Shown: positions 1-9,535 of the stretch, piece by piece
Numbering within the stretch: the first letter of the stretch is position 1
Layout of the letters: every line of letters begins with the position of its first letter
DNA from: Bolinopsis microptera
Taxonomy: Eukaryota > Ctenophora > Tentaculata > Lobata > Bolinopsidae
NCBI RefSeq assembly: GCF_026151205.1
Contig: NC_087076.1
Span: 3,061,902-3,125,901, forward strand
Reading direction: 5' to 3'
Length of the DNA stretch: 64,000 nt
The notes under the pieces: model-generated
Databases searched by the model: none
Told to the model about the DNA's origin: nothing
Seen by the model: the letters and a program-made list of their open reading frames with translations, nothing else
Program-made: the position numbers and the translations under genes

Positions 1-168
1 AAACTCTTCCATTGTTGAGAAGTGAGAACGTATATTGATGCTTTTCATACAAACAAGTTAAAACAAATTCTTTATGCCGTGCATCCTGGGTTTGGACAGG
101 ATATGCCCGCTTAAAATACTTCCATCGCTTTACACTACATAATTCTGAAACATATATTACATTTACAA

Positions 169-561
169 TCACAATGCTGGCAAGCATAACCGTTGCCCTT
201 ATATTCACAACACTATGTACCCCCTATACTATTATATCCCCTTTATTGTTTTCCAGGCATTAAGACTCATCGAAAGTAGTTCAGCAGGTATATTTAAGTT
301 CAAAACATTCTAATTCGATGTTAAAGATGACAGGAATAAGAAATAGTTATGTGGAGGTTTTTAAGAAATTTGCGCAAAATACGCGCCAGCATGTTATACG
401 AAATTAGGTAAAAAACCCAAAATCGCCATATTCAGGTGCCTTAAAAACCATGTTAAAATTGAGTTAGAGATCTGAAACTTTGCAGAGCGTCTAGACCTTG
501 TCCAAATCGACTGTAAACAAAATTTCATGTTGCAGGAGTATCGGGAAGTGGGTTTTCTGGA
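169..561. repeat. Dispersed repeat, left copy (pair of 63522-64000)
   Basis: This stretch is repeated in the same orientation at the right edge of the window, with small indels and substitutions. Shared landmarks are the block starting TCACAATGCTGGCAAGCAT, the segment GGCATTAAGACTCATCG and the segment GCGCAAAATACGCGCCAGC. No open frame covers it and no transposon protein is visible, so it is called an interspersed repeat of unknown class. The two copies are about 63 kb apart. Confidence 0.85.
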
Positions 562-1616
562 ACCCCTGTTTTACAACAGATTGTCGTGAAGCTATATATA
601 TATATATATGTATATATGTATAGACGCTTTTGCAGTAAATTGTAGCCTACATTTAAGTGTCCGTAGATTCAAAAGTATAAAAGATACAGTCATTTCGAAC
701 CACAGGTTTTAAAGATAATTGTTTATACTTTAGTTTACATTATATCGAAAAATAATTTATCGTCATCATCATCACTTGATGACGTCATCAATTTAAGTGT
801 TTTTAAGTCTTGATTTTTGACAAAATAACAACTTTTCAAATCGATTTTAAAGCATTAAGGAGTAATTTTATTCAAAATCTGAGGACATTTTCATCTTAGA
901 TAATTGTTCAAGCATTCTGAAAATCTACCGGAAAGTTTTCCTACCTTGCTCCTTCATAAAGATATTCGCTATTGAAGTTTGTGCTTTTTTGAAGAATAAT
1001 TTTATAAAAACACAAAAGTTGTGAATTAGTATTCTCTGGTGTTGGGCCATCCCTTGGGTTGTGGAGCTCAATTTTGCTTCCTAAAGGTCTAAATTGTGTT
1101 ATAGGCTAGTTTTAAAGTTGAAAATCGAAAAGTTGCACACGTGGGGACACGCCCAAATTCATTTAAAATAGCTAAAATCACTAAAAATTGTTATTTTCGC
1201 GATTTTTACCAACTTTGGAGTCCCGTTGTGATCCAAGTTCTTTTTGAAATCTTCTGAAACTTTTCATGCTTATCAAACTATATATTAAATAACACTATGC
1301 AAAAATTTATGGTGATTCAATATTTTATGCGCACGCAACGTCCGCTCAAAGTTTGCACGTGCGAAAGGTGAGAATTTTGCTCATTCGTGATTTCGAATAT
1401 ATTCTGCTTTCCCACGATATTAAAATGGCATTATATATGAATTTAATGCCAACTTGAATGAGTAAAAAGTGCTACATTCAGTCTGTTATTGACAGATATG
1501 CCTACCTAAACACAAGGAAACGTTTTCAAAGGTAAAATTTCGAAATCGTTGAAATTACCTCCTTATTAAGTTTCGACTGTGTAAATTATCCTGACATTAT
1601 AATCAAAAAGAGATGA
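562..1616. other. AT-rich intergenic stretch, no gene seen
   Basis: Nothing codes convincingly here. A short TA microsatellite lies at about 593-620. The 1050-1400 part (a GTGGGGACACGCCC segment, then GCGCACGCAACGTCC) has the look of the unidentified repeats at 59.5-60.8 kb, but no clear alignment was made by eye. Confidence 0.5.
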
Positions 1617-1947
1617 TATTTGACCAAAACCCATAATCATGGGTAGAGTGAACCGCTGCCAGTGTCTCTCTTTTCCAAACAAAAGAAAATGATATTAATT
1701 TGAGGAACCGTCCGCAAATGCAAATTGATACCGAGAATGAAATCGGTCGCTCGCTTTTCCCATTCATTCACGGCTTACGTATTGTAATAAAGCTTATTGA
1801 ATGGGAAAAGCGAGCGACCGATTTCATTCTCGGTATCAATTTGCATTTGCGGACGGTTCCTCAAATTAATATCATTTTCTTTTGTTTGGAAAAGAGAGAC
1901 ACTGGCAGCGGTTCACTCTACCCATGATTATGGGTTTTGGTCAAATA
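1617..1947. mobile_element. Perfect long palindrome (foldback MITE)
   Basis: Two arms of about 151 bp (1617-1767 and 1797-1947) are exact reverse complements by eye, separated by a 29-bp spacer. The outer ends read TTTGACC and GGTCAAA, next to a TA on each side, so a TA target duplication is possible. The element has no coding capacity of its own; the short open frames across it are mirror images of each other. Transcribed, it would fold into a long perfect hairpin. The lack of mismatches between arms suggests a young insertion or arm homogenisation. The family is not identified. Confidence 0.85.
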
Positions 1948-2263
1948 AATTATGCAATATCACAACATTACAATCAACAAAATAAATTTAATCGCAGAAT
2001 ATCAAACACAAATAATCGTAAATTAAACACAAAAAACAAATTAAACAAGCAATAAATGAATATACAAATGCGCATCCACTGACAACTTACTCCTTTATAA
2101 AATTAATTTTTGACAATAATTTTTTAGACGGTAATTTAATTGTTAATGGTTACTAATTTATAAATCACAAATAATAAATCAATACAAATTAATTACAAAT
2201 ACTAAAGTAATTAATAGATATTAGGTAACTTTATAACTGAAAAACGATATATGTCGATACAAA
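1948..2263. other. AT-rich spacer, nothing recognised
   Basis: This is very AT-rich sequence between the palindrome and the reverse-transcriptase remnant. No gene or clear repeat was seen. Confidence 0.5.
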
Positions 2264-2672
2264 TTACGAAATAATATTACTATTAGGTGATTGAAACATT
2301 TCAATAAATTCATCATAAATATCACTACCATATTTACTCCAAATATTTAATCTTGATTTATAAAACTTGACAAACTTGTTGCGCAATGCAGCTAACTTAA
2401 ATCGTTACGCAACCAATTTACCTAAAAGTTCGGTAACACAATTTTTGAAACCCTTAAGTGTCGAATTAATTTTGGCTAATCGTACTAATTGAGAAATAAA
2501 TATTCCGTGAGACAAATTATTTGGAACGTTTCCATCTAATAAAAGGATAAGATATAACTTTAAAATTATAATCTTTTCTTTTATCATATAATGTCACTCT
2601 AAACTTCCCTTGATAAATACTAATGTTTAAGTCTACTTCTAGAATTAGATAGCAACATTTGTTTCTTGTAGT
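2264..2672 (-). pseudogene. Reverse-transcriptase gene remnant, C-terminal half
   Basis: Read on the minus strand from 2672 to 2264, this encodes LYDKRKDYNFKVISYP, then, after a frameshift, LDGNVPNNLSHGIFISQL, then KFYKSRLNIWSKYGSDIYDE before a stop at 2264-2266. This matches the C-terminal part of an RT family common in invertebrate genomes, recognised from memory by its YDKR, FPFLDG and Y/HGxxISQL motifs. A single-base frameshift precedes LDGNVP, and an in-frame TAA follows KLVA where Gln would fit. The matching N-terminal half is at 15742-15962 on the same strand; the LINE plus LTR nest separates them. The element class (Penelope-like or other) is not assigned. Confidence 0.7.
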
Positions 2673-3984
2673 GAGGTAGCTCTAGTAGGGACATTTAATG
2701 TCCGAACTGCTAGAGAAGGTTACAAGCGCCTTGAACTCGTGACTCAGTTTCTGGAGAGTGGCATGGAGATCCTTGGAATCCAAGAACATAGGATTGTCCA
2801 CCAGGAACCGATCAAGATCGAAAAGTTCAAGGAGGGGGTTAGCTTGGTAACTATTTCAGCATGGAGGAATGGAGCAGGAGCAGCCACTGGTGGAGTGGGC
2901 TTTCTGCTGACTAGAAGAGCATACAGCGCAATCAGCCTCATTAAACCCTATGGCTCAAGGGTGCTGACTATCTCTTTCAACGGAAATCCCAGACTCACAA
3001 CTATAACTGCCTATAGTCCTACCGAGGCAGCACTAGTTGAAGAAGCGGAGGATTTCCACCCTTAGACAGGCTATGAATGATGTGCCAGCGCACCACCTGC
3101 TGAATCGCTGATCACAGAGGGAGATATGAACGCCCGGCTTGGAAAGGAGAGTGAAGAAGATTCCCGTTGGTACTTTCATACTCGTACCAATCGGAATTGA
3201 GAGCTACTGAGAGACACTGCCCTGGAGTGTGATATGGAAATTACCAATATCCGCTTCAGAAAGAAGGTCAACAAGAGGTGGACCTTCTTATCCGATGGGA
3301 CACTTAACAAAGGTCAGATTGACTATATCCTCATACGGCGGAAGTGGAAAAACTCATTAAAGAACACTGAAGTTTACAACACTTTTCAGTCGTTGGGATC
3401 TGATCACAGAGTTGTAGTGTGTAAGATCAAAGTTAGCTTTAGGAAAGGACACAGGCCTCCGAAAAAAGTTAACTATGATTATAGTGCCCTGAAGTCGGAT
3501 GGTGAGCTTCAAAAAAAGTATGCAATTGAAGTTCGGAATAGATTCTCTGGCCTGGTAGAGGAGGATGATGGGGCCACTGAAAGCTACGGGAAGCTTATGG
3601 TTGCTATTGAGTATTGAGGCGGCAAACAAGAGCCTTCTGCCAAAGAAGACTCGACAAAAGCAGATTGACCCCTCAAGTGACCCAAGAGTGGACAGTGCAA
3701 GGAGGGGACTGTTCTTGGCCAAGGACCAATACCATCAGGAGCCTTGTGAGGAGAAGAGAGAGGAAGTCGCCACTAAAAAGGATTTGTTAAAGGCCTGCTA
3801 CAAAGAGGTAGAGGAGGAGATCCTGAAAGGAAAGATCAGGAAAGTTGAGGATACTGCTGATCGTTGTAAGAACAAGGAAAGCTGGAAGCTTGTCAACGAT
3901 ATTTCAGGAAGGACAAATCCCAGCTGTGGACTCGTGAAAGGGGGCAGCTCAACAGAACGTCTTGAGAACTGGAGGAAGCACTAG
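2660..3984 (+). pseudogene. LINE endonuclease region (5' part of an RTE-like non-LTR element)
   Basis: This encodes an apurinic-type (exonuclease-endonuclease-phosphatase) domain that would nick target DNA for LINE integration. Visible blocks are GTFNVRTAREGYKRLEL at the start, GIQEHRIV, GDMNARLG and GSDHRVVV (the catalytic SDH block). The linker runs on to a WKLVNDISGRTNP segment and ends at ENWRKH. Reading needs at least one frameshift near 3060 and passes in-frame stops near 3200 and 3617, so it is broken. It stops where the LTR element begins at 3985; the coding resumes at 14131 with KLLGQPP, which is the normal continuation in this family. The clade call (RTE-like or a relative) rests on general resemblance. 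Confidence 0.85.
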
Positions 3985-4703
3985 TGTAAAATAAGGTAGG
4001 CAACCAGACCAGTCCTCCCGAGGCGTACCGATGGTAAACAATGCCTGCTCACAAGTCTCTCACTACACACTATACTCTCAGTCGTTGTAGCGACTGACAA
4101 CTGCAATAACTCACAATAACTAAGTATTGAACTCTACGTTAATACGACAATCACGATAACTTGTATTGCCAATTACTCTGATATGACTACTACATACATG
4201 CAACTAAGTGCGGTACTGTGAAACAAACGGTTCAAATGCTACAATTCGGTCCTAAGCTAGAGTTGAACAAAGGAAACAGTTGAATCGAGTAATAACGTTC
4301 GAATGATGAATATAAAGATATTATCAACAATCACAACTTAAACTGTGGCAAGACGGGCCACGTTTGGCGTTCTAGATCAGCGGTTAACACTTTGATTAAA
4401 CACGTCACCTAAAGAGCTTTTCCAGAACTGACTCCAACGTGTCCAGAACTGCGTTAACGACCCGCGCCACGTGATACCACGTGGTCACCCACGTGGTACC
4501 GCGCGGCTCGGCCCAGCCATAAAACTATAACAAAACCTACACGCCCGACTATCACGTGCCCTACTTTACACAAATCTCTAAACCTAACTACTCTAAATCT
4601 ACACTAATCCTAACGGTTTTTCTTCACTTAACTGCAATATCCTAACTAAAACATGACTACTAAAAACTGCTTAAAGATCGCTGCAACCAGCCCACACATT
4701 ACA
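3985..4703 (-). repeat. 3' LTR
   Basis: 719 bp, ending TGTAAAATAAG / CACATTACA on the plus strand. An 8-bp inverted terminal match (TAGTGTAA / TTACACTA) is seen if the border is extended by two bases. By eye it differs from the other LTR by one substitution near 3997 and one 6-bp indel near 4085. Four CACGTG E-boxes lie at 4468, 4478, 4490 and 4553. Confidence 0.93.
4466..4558. promoter_or_regulatory. E-box cluster inside the LTR
   Basis: Four CACGTG hexamers start at 4468, 4478, 4490 and 4553, the first three spaced 10-12 bp apart, in a GC-rich island of an otherwise AT-rich LTR. The same cluster is in the 5' LTR from 13887. CACGTG is the classic bHLH-zip (Myc/Max/USF type) binding site, so this may be the promoter's activator site. 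Function is inferred. Confidence 0.5.
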
Positions 4704-5305
4704 CTATATCCCCCGGGAAGATTTAATCGATTTCGTCAATATCTCCAGGAGGTATTGACAAATTCGACTAAATCCCCCCCTTCCTCCTAAATCCTAAATA
4801 AATCCTAAAATTCCCTCTAAAACAACACCCTAAATAATATCCACAATAAATAAACAAATTACACGTACCCTAACGTGTCCAACTACAAGTATAACAATAC
4901 TTAAATAAATTAAAATAAATAAATTATGTAAAAAATATCAACATCAATCCCGTGATACAACTACCCATAAAAAAATTTCACGTGTTACAAATTTAAAAAT
5001 CTATATAAAAATACGTGTTACAACACGTACCAATTCTGAATATTAAAAACTTTACGTGAAACAACTCACGTCTTACAAACAAACAAATTTATAAAACTTC
5101 GTGACAACCTTCACGTAATAAAATTCAAATATTTAAAACAAATTTATAAATACAACTTGCTACCCTACTAATTGTCCTTCTCCTAATTGTCCTTCCTACT
5201 CTTCTTACTCCTTCTGCCCTGCTGTTCTTTTGAAGTTGAAGTCCACCATCCTCCGTCTCTCCGTCCCCATACCCGTTGTTGCACACCCTCCACAACCATA
5301 CTCAT
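4704..5305 (-). other. LTR element 3' noncoding region with polypurine candidate
   Basis: There is no open frame here. On the minus strand a GGGGGATATAG stretch directly precedes the 3' LTR, and a stronger polypurine run lies further in (plus-strand pyrimidines at about 4766-4790). Either could serve as a plus-strand primer; the adjacent one is better placed, the distal one is longer. The rest is AT-rich with recurring ACGTG words. Confidence 0.4.
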
Positions 5306-5793
5306 AACCAAGGTACCGTGCATCTAGTCACGAACCTAACTTATATAACTATTTCCGTACACCTAGTTACGAACATACTTACCCAATTTTTTCCGTACAC
5401 CTAGTTACGAACATACTTACATAATTATATCCGTACTCCTAGTTACGAACATACTTACATAATTATTTTCCGTACACCTAGTTACGAACATACTTACACA
5501 ATTTTTTCCGTACTCCTAGTTACGAACATACTTACATAATTTTTTCCGTACTCCTAGTTACGAACATACTTACATAATTATATCCGTACTCCTAGTTACG
5601 AACATACTTACATAATCATTTTCCGTACACCTAGTTACGAACATACTTACACAATTTTTTCCGTACTCCTAGTTACGAACATACTTACATAATTATATCC
5701 GTACTCCTAGTTACGAACATACTTACATAATCATTTTCCGTACACCTAGTTACGAACATAACCTACACTACTCCATTCATTACTCCTAGGTAC
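5306..5793. repeat. Tandem repeat, 38-40 bp unit, about 12 copies
   Basis: Units contain CCTAGTTACGAACATACTTA followed by a short variable AT stretch and TCCGTACNC. It lies in the 3' noncoding part of the LTR element, between the extra ORF and the 3' LTR. It is not CRISPR: there are no unique spacers and the host is eukaryotic. Confidence 0.9.
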
Positions 5794-5800
5794 GAATGTC

Positions 5801-7198
5801 CTACCTAAAGACTGCAAACCGATTGTGGAGGGTACACAACCTCGTCAGCCCCAGCATTCCTGCTACCAACATCTCTGGCGGGATCCTCTCTGCCTCCTCC
5901 GCCGTCTCTCTCAGCACTCTGATCTCTTGGACGTACCATCCCAGGAACTTCTTATTGCCTCTCATGTCCGACTTGTAGTGACCATGGCCTCTTCCTGGTG
6001 GCATCTCGCCCTCACTCACCAATCTTTCACACTCTTCTTTTATCTTCTCCACTAGGTACGCTCTCTGACCTCCTATCTGAATCTCGATGAATTTCATTAT
6101 AGCAATAACGTCCTCCCGCGTTCTCGCTTCCCTCATCTTCTTCTCCATCCATCCCTTCGAAACAGTCATCAGGTCTCTCCCGTGTTGCACCACCTCTTTG
6201 TCCTCGAACACGTCTCTCCTGATGCTTTCGTTAGCAGCCTTCTCCGTCTTAGACAGCTTGTCATCGTATTTGTCGAGACAAAACTTCTCCACCTGTCTGC
6301 TGCTGTAATAGTGGGTAGGTGGAGGGGGAGGAGGCCGTTCCTGATGGTACTGGTGGGTCCTTCTCCGCTGTGGTGACTGCTGCTCTCTGGTCTCCCTCAC
6401 TATTACTCTTCTCTTCTCTCCTCTCTGTTGTTCCCCTGCCACTGGTTCCTGTTTCTCTTCTTCTTTAGTTTTTTCTCTCACAGGACTCAGACTCACCTCT
6501 TCTTGGATCTCCACCAACATCTCCGTCTCCTCAGGGGCCTCTACCACCATCGGTTCCGCTTCATAAGCTCTCTTCGTTATCTTCAGAATTTCTCTTACTT
6601 CTTTCTCATTTTCTTTAATTAGCTGTTCCAGCTCCAGCCGCTTTGTCTCCAACTCCCTCTCCTTCAGATCCTCCTGCTCTTTCTTCTCTCTTTCCAGCTC
6701 CTCTAATCTCTTCCGTCTTTCCTCTGTCTTTTCCAGCTTCTCCAGCTCCTCTCTAGAATTCTTCTGTAGCTTCTCCAGCTCTTCCACTTCTTTCTTTTGC
6801 TTCCTTAGCTTTTCCTCCTTGGTCTCTACTCCATTACCACTCCTCACCATCTCTGAATATTGCAAGGTTCCGGAACTTTCCCCCCCTCCTAGATTTCTCT
6901 TAACTCCCTGTCTAATTCTCATCTCCTCACTCTCGTTAACCATAGCCTCATCAAACTCCCCGCTCCAGGTCCATTCTCTCGGGTCTTCATCCTTCCTCCA
7001 TTCTTTTTCTCCCTCCACTTCTTCTCTAGATTTCACCCTCCCCTTGTTCTTCTCTTTCACCTTCTCTATCTTTGCCTCAAATCTCAATCTTTTCTTCTGG
7101 GCCTTTTCCTCAATCTGGCACCGTCTGCAGAGCTCCTCCTCCAGCAGCTGCCCTTCCTCATCCTTTGTTCTCTTGCAGATGTAACATCTGTATGACAT
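5801..7198 (-). CDS. Extra ORF of the LTR element: Cys-pair / coiled-coil protein of unknown function
   Basis: A 465-aa ORF starts at the ATG at 7198 (the frame is open a further 56 codons upstream, but that part looks non-coding). Near the N-terminus it has paired cysteines C5-x2-C8 and C24-x2-C27, a zinc-ribbon-like arrangement. About residues 130-240 are a highly charged Glu/Lys/Arg heptad-rich region typical of a long coiled coil, then a Pro-rich patch (PPPPPPTHYY), then a mixed helical C-terminal domain of about 150 residues. No signal peptide or membrane segment is visible, so it does not look like an env protein although it sits in the env position after integrase. It could be a second structural or nucleic-acid-binding protein of the element. 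The family is not recognised. Confidence 0.7.
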   Translation of the reverse strand: MSYRCYICKRTKDEEGQLLEEELCRRCQIEEKAQKKRLRFEAKIEKVKEKNKGRVKSREEVEGEKEWRKDEDPREWTWSGEFDEAMVNESEEMRIRQGVKRNLGGGESSGTLQYSEMVRSGNGVETKEEKLRKQKKEVEELEKLQKNSREELEKLEKTEERRKRLEELEREKKEQEDLKERELETKRLELEQLIKENEKEVREILKITKRAYEAEPMVVEAPEETEMLVEIQEEVSLSPVREKTKEEEKQEPVAGEQQRGEKRRVIVRETREQQSPQRRRTHQYHQERPPPPPPTHYYSSRQVEKFCLDKYDDKLSKTEKAANESIRRDVFEDKEVVQHGRDLMTVSKGWMEKKMREARTREDVIAIMKFIEIQIGGQRAYLVEKIKEECERLVSEGEMPPGRGHGHYKSDMRGNKKFLGWYVQEIRVLRETAEEAERIPPEMLVAGMLGLTRLCTLHNRFAVFR

Positions 7199-7859
7199 TC
7201 TGAATCGTAAAAGTATTAAAGAAGAGTTACAGATAAAGCTGTAATCAACAAAAAAATTACATGACTTAGTAGTACGCGAAATGCCACAGCGTACTAAACT
7301 TAACATCTCCCGGGTAAGACACGGCAAAGGAATAACACTCTCATCACGTCCTACCCAAAAAGGCATCAGGAGTGAATCTCTACTGGATAAAAAATGCTAC
7401 GTCATGTAATCTCTACTCAAAATAATAAAATGAAGTCACCTCAAGTTGACATAAAATACATATGTGAAGTAAAAAAAAACCATCTAGACTAAACCTTATT
7501 GGCACAAGAATATTAAAAGTCAACTAAAGGCAAATCTAGGCATCAGGAGCGATGCTCTACCGGATTTAAAGGTGACTCACACTCTACACTCTACTCTACT
7601 CCACGATTCAACAACTAACTCCACCTCTCGCAAACTCTCCACTCTCCAGGGTAGCAAGCCCTCCTAAAAAAACACATACATCACTCAACCATATCAACCG
7701 ACATTAATGACACCAGGCATACCCTAAGCACGGCGGGAGATAAGAAATGCAACGATGACTACCTTCCACAGGTTCCAGGTAGTCTGCAAAACATGACAAC
7801 AATCGTCGTATCTGCCCGAGCAACAGGTAGTTAACTGGCATCCCGTGACCAGCAATTCT
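7199..7859 (-). other. Spacer between integrase and the extra ORF
   Basis: No coding frame is convincing. Two similar blocks, GGCATCAGGAGTGAATCTCT near 7363 and GGCATCAGGAGCGATGCTCT near 7538, each lie just before a run of TACTGGAT/TACCGGAT. This may be a local duplication or a leader/splice region for the downstream ORF; no function can be assigned. Confidence 0.4.
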
Positions 7860-9533
7860 CTAAAACCCAAGTTTTCTCTTTACCCTCTTCAATACCACAT
7901 TAATTCTTGACACCGGTCTATAGTAATCCGGCCTCTTTAACTGAGCTCTATTTCTTAGAGAACGTCCTCCACTGGCTACAGGCGTACTCTGTTCATCAGG
8001 TGAGTAAGCTAGTGTATTGTTGCTCTCCCCCAGCTCGACAGGACTTAAACTATCCTCTATCTCGGATGTAGGTTCCTCAACCCCTCTGCTCCACCCGGGT
8101 GTGTAGAAAGATCCAAAACTTGATCCCGTCTCCTGGATCGGTGATGAATTATGAACCGGAGTGTTAACCCTAGCTGGTGTCTGAGGGTCATGTTGGATTG
8201 AAATTTCCTGATTTTCCGTTCTGAAAGGAAGTGTGTACTCAGGTGACAGAGGTTCGTCAGGAATTTCAATTCTCTGATTAGATACAGTGCTCTCTCGAAT
8301 CACAGGATCCCTTCTCTCTACTTGCTCAGGCATCCACAACTCCTCGTCACTACTGCTATCACTATCATCACTATCACTTTTCACCGTATCTCTCCTCTTA
8401 GGCTCCGCAGTGTTGCTACTGCCATCACGAATCACTACTCTTTTCTCCGAGAATCTGTTCATCTCGTAGTGCTTCATTTTGCAAATGTTCGTGACCCTCT
8501 CCAACCCAGGTCCGTACTCCACCACATACAAGTGATCATTTAAAACCTTCTTCACTCTACATGGACCCCTAAATCGCGGAGCAAACTTGTGTTTAGGACA
8601 TTGCACTAACACGAAACAAAAGTCGTTCTCCTTAAAGTAAGGACCATGCAGGTTTCGATCATGTTGCCTCTGTGCATACATGAAATCTACATTCGCACTC
8701 TCTCTCACTCTCCTGATGATTCTCTTCATTTCTCTGTGAAGCTCGTACGCCTCCCTGGCAGCGGCGTTCCTCGTATCTGGCTGATGCTGTTCTCTATCAT
8801 CTAACATCAGATTCAACGGCAAGTTGACCTCTCTGCCAAATATCATCTTGTGAGCAGAATACCCAGTTCTCCGGTTCTTCAAACAGTTCAAGGCAAATGT
8901 ACTCTTGTCCAGGTACATGTCCCAACAGTGCTCCTTTCCCCTAGGAATGCATGCTCGCAATGCTCGATTAGTTCTCTTGTTGTTGCTCTCAGCACGGGCC
9001 GTGCTAGACGCTTTATAGGATGTCCCGTGAGTTTTCTTACACTCGAAAAACTCCCAAACTTCCTTGAAGAATTCAGCTCTGAATCCGGGGTGATTATCCA
9101 CAATCAATTCCCGACACATTCCGAACTTTAATACCCAGTTCTTCATTATTGCTGCTATATTCTCCTTAGCAGTCTGACTCTTGACTGGAACGGCTACCAG
9201 ATAGTTCGACCAGGCATCAGAGATAGTAAGGATGTATCGATATCCTCGGGGTGTTCTCTGATTTACTGTCGGTACTATGTGATCAATCACAATAGCGTCA
9301 TTGAAATGATGGAAGAATAAATGTTTGAGCGGTGCTTTCAGATAAGCTTTCGGCTGCTTCATCTCTCCGCATCTTATGCACGCTTTGATGTACATTTTGA
9401 AGTCCTGCTCCATCTTCGGCCAGTAGAAGTACTCCCTGCATTTCTCCACACAGGTGCTGATTCCCGGATGACAGTTGGTGATGTTGTCGTGAAACAGTCT
9501 CATGATCTCCTCTTCATAGCTGTCTGGTATCAC
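7860..9533 (-). CDS. Retrotransposon integrase
   Basis: 557 codons encode an integrase that would join element DNA to the genome. Visible features, numbered from the first codon: HHCC zinc-binding module H15, H22, C52, C55; catalytic DD35E triad D84 (AIVIDHI), D146 (ELIVDNHPGF) and E182 (STARAESNNK), with 35 residues between D146 and E182; then a CHAPF-like basic C-terminal part and an acidic, Ser/Pro-rich tail. The frame begins at a GTG and is almost certainly not the true start: the preceding ORF ends in the linker that normally leads into the HHCC module. The two frames are out of register at a GAGAGAG run at about 9540, so they were probably one polyprotein or are joined by frameshifting. 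Confidence 0.93.
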   Translation of the reverse strand: MIPDSYEEEIMRLFHDNITNCHPGISTCVEKCREYFYWPKMEQDFKMYIKACIRCGEMKQPKAYLKAPLKHLFFHHFNDAIVIDHIVPTVNQRTPRGYRYILTISDAWSNYLVAVPVKSQTAKENIAAIMKNWVLKFGMCRELIVDNHPGFRAEFFKEVWEFFECKKTHGTSYKASSTARAESNNKRTNRALRACIPRGKEHCWDMYLDKSTFALNCLKNRRTGYSAHKMIFGREVNLPLNLMLDDREQHQPDTRNAAAREAYELHREMKRIIRRVRESANVDFMYAQRQHDRNLHGPYFKENDFCFVLVQCPKHKFAPRFRGPCRVKKVLNDHLYVVEYGPGLERVTNICKMKHYEMNRFSEKRVVIRDGSSNTAEPKRRDTVKSDSDDSDSSSDEELWMPEQVERRDPVIRESTVSNQRIEIPDEPLSPEYTLPFRTENQEISIQHDPQTPARVNTPVHNSSPIQETGSSFGSFYTPGWSRGVEEPTSEIEDSLSPVELGESNNTLAYSPDEQSTPVASGGRSLRNRAQLKRPDYYRPVSRINVVLKRVKRKLGF

Positions 9534-9535
9534 GA

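Noticed and set aside
3565..3984. Separate gene at the end of the endonuclease region
   Set aside because: It is the in-frame continuation of the LINE ORF (linker between endonuclease and RT) after a stop.
5306..5793. CRISPR-like array of regular repeats
   Set aside because: Spacers are not unique, the unit is a plain tandem repeat, and the genome is eukaryotic.
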